A program made the translations under genes and the position numbers. The notes below the pieces were generated by a model. It saw nothing but the letters and a program-made list of their open reading frames with translations, was not told the DNA's origin and ran no database searches. Source: Arthrobacter sp. CAU 1506 (GTDB lineage Bacteria > Actinomycetota > Actinomycetes > Actinomycetales > Micrococcaceae). Taken from it: a DNA stretch of 64,000 nucleotides. The stretch is taken from NCBI RefSeq assembly GCF_005047635.1, contig NZ_SUKC01000002.1:372001-436000 (forward strand). The letters run 5' to 3'. This document shows, one piece after another, positions 63,257-64,000 of this stretch (the first letter of the stretch is position 1; each line of letters starts with the position of its first letter).

Positions 63257-64000
63257 TCACTGGTCCATCGCCTGTAGCAGGGCGGCTTCCAGCGGTGCGG
63301 CCAGAGTTTCCATGTAGGTGCCGCTCACGTGGTTCAAGTCCCGGTAGACCAGAACGTTGCCGATCACCACCGGGCAGGTATCCCGGTCACAGAAGCGGGA
63401 GGACAGGTCCACGACCTTAGTATGCGGAGCGAGCGCTGCAGCATCGTCCGTCAGGTCCTTGCCGTCCAGCCCAGCGTCTCGAGACTGCCCACAGCCGGAT
63501 GGATCCTCATAGTTGGCCGCCGCGCAGTCGCGGGCCAGCGCACCGTCGCGTGGCCGGGGCGTATCCTTCAAGGCGTAGACGTCGACACCGGCGTCGGCGA
63601 GCTTGTTCCAGTACTCAGCAAAGCCCGCTACTCCCGGCCGGTGCCCCGTGCCGGCGTCGACGAACGAAGACTCCGCGTAGTAGGACGTGAGCACCGCGTC
63701 CACCTCGCCGTCGGCCGTCAGCCGTTCCATCGTTTGTTCATTGGGCGCCCGGCACACGGATTCACCCTTCGCCTCGATCGTGCGCTGCTCAGCGTTGAAC
63801 GGGCAGGAATTGTGGATGTAAGTGCGCAGGCGCCAGCCCTCGCGCTCGGCGATCGGCTCCAAGGCTTTGAACCATTGGCCGGCGTGCGAGTCCCCCACCA
63901 GCGCTAGGGTGAAATCCCCGTCAGGGTTGCCGTACGTGCACTCTTTGGTCTGGGAGGCCATCGGCTTGACGGCGCAATCACCAAGGCCCGACTGGTCGTC
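63257..64000 (-). CDS. SGNH-type domain, probable C-terminal part of an OafB-like acyltransferase, 5' end outside the window
   Basis: About 247 residues are visible and the frame stays open to the right edge. FTLALVGDSHAGQWFKALEP has the GDSH block with the Ser nucleophile; LVYRDLNHVSGTYMETLAAP has the DxxH-like Asp/His pair. This is the SGNH domain that follows an acyltransferase-3 membrane domain in OafB-type O-acetyltransferases for surface polysaccharides. Four or more cysteines suggest an extracytoplasmic location. The membrane domain would lie beyond the window. Confidence 0.85.
   Translation of the reverse strand, partial: DDQSGLGDCAVKPMASQTKECTYGNPDGDFTLALVGDSHAGQWFKALEPIAEREGWRLRTYIHNSCPFNAEQRTIEAKGESVCRAPNEQTMERLTADGEVDAVLTSYYAESSFVDAGTGHRPGVAGFAEYWNKLADAGVDVYALKDTPRPRDGALARDCAAANYEDPSGCGQSRDAGLDGKDLTDDAAALAPHTKVVDLSSRFCDRDTCPVVIGNVLVYRDLNHVSGTYMETLAAPLEAALLQAMDQ

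Overview
The window is GC-rich DNA from a motile actinobacterium. The probable family is Micrococcaceae (Arthrobacter-like), inferred from the operon layout, the low-complexity tails on ribosomal proteins, a 13E12-type DUF222/HNH protein, and a Tad pilus locus beside a complete flagellar cluster. It reads as ordinary chromosome: no insertion sequence, integrase, CRISPR array or tRNA gene was found.

Region 1 (1-24.1 kb) is the flagellar and motility cluster. On the minus strand, from right to left, lie fliA (sigma-28), fliC, fliD, fliS, a fliT-like gene, flgB, flgC, fliE, fliF, fliG, fliH, fliI, fliJ, a NlpC/P60 hydrolase, fliK, flgD and flgE. They are followed by an intruding DUF222/HNH gene, then flbD, motA and motB, and finally fliM running off the left edge. 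Many of these genes overlap by 1-4 bases. On the plus strand are flgN, flgK, flgL and fliW. A shared promoter motif, CCTAAC-N15/16-(G/T)CCGATAG, precedes fliM, flgB, fliC and flgN, and a weaker copy precedes flbD. The fliA product encoded here is the obvious sigma factor for it. Intergenic spaces hold a 28-bp tandem repeat array (after motB) and a triple direct repeat (between fliC and fliA).

Region 2 (24.4-32.2 kb, plus strand) is a Tad/Flp type IVb pilus locus: prepilin peptidase, Flp pilin, TadE, a TadG-like protein, CpaB, TadZ/CpaE, the TadA/CpaF ATPase, TadB and TadC. The secretin is absent, as expected for a monoderm.

Region 3 (32.3-63 kb, minus strand) is the translation and transcription supercluster: rpsL-rpsG-fusA-tuf, rpsJ to rpsQ (S10), rplN to rplO (spc), secY-adk-map, and infA-rpmJ-rpsM-rpsK-rpoA-rplQ-truA. 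rpsN and rpsD are missing from their usual places. Several hairpin terminators divide it into transcription units. Two accessory patches break it. One (36.9-42.7 kb) holds a carbohydrate ABC importer without its ATPase, a P1/S58 peptidase, a small membrane protein and a YdjM-type membrane hydrolase. The other (56.2-58.4 kb) holds a GH1 beta-glucosidase behind repeated operator-like sites, a small membrane protein and a VOC protein. The right edge carries a truncated SGNH-type domain.

The main points for follow-up are the sigma-28 regulon with possibly leaderless fliM and flgB messages, the dedicated NlpC/P60 enzyme in the flagellar operon, a FliM without the CheY-binding N-terminus, the intergenic repeat arrays, and an almost identical 32-bp palindrome found both in a terminator and inside tadZ.
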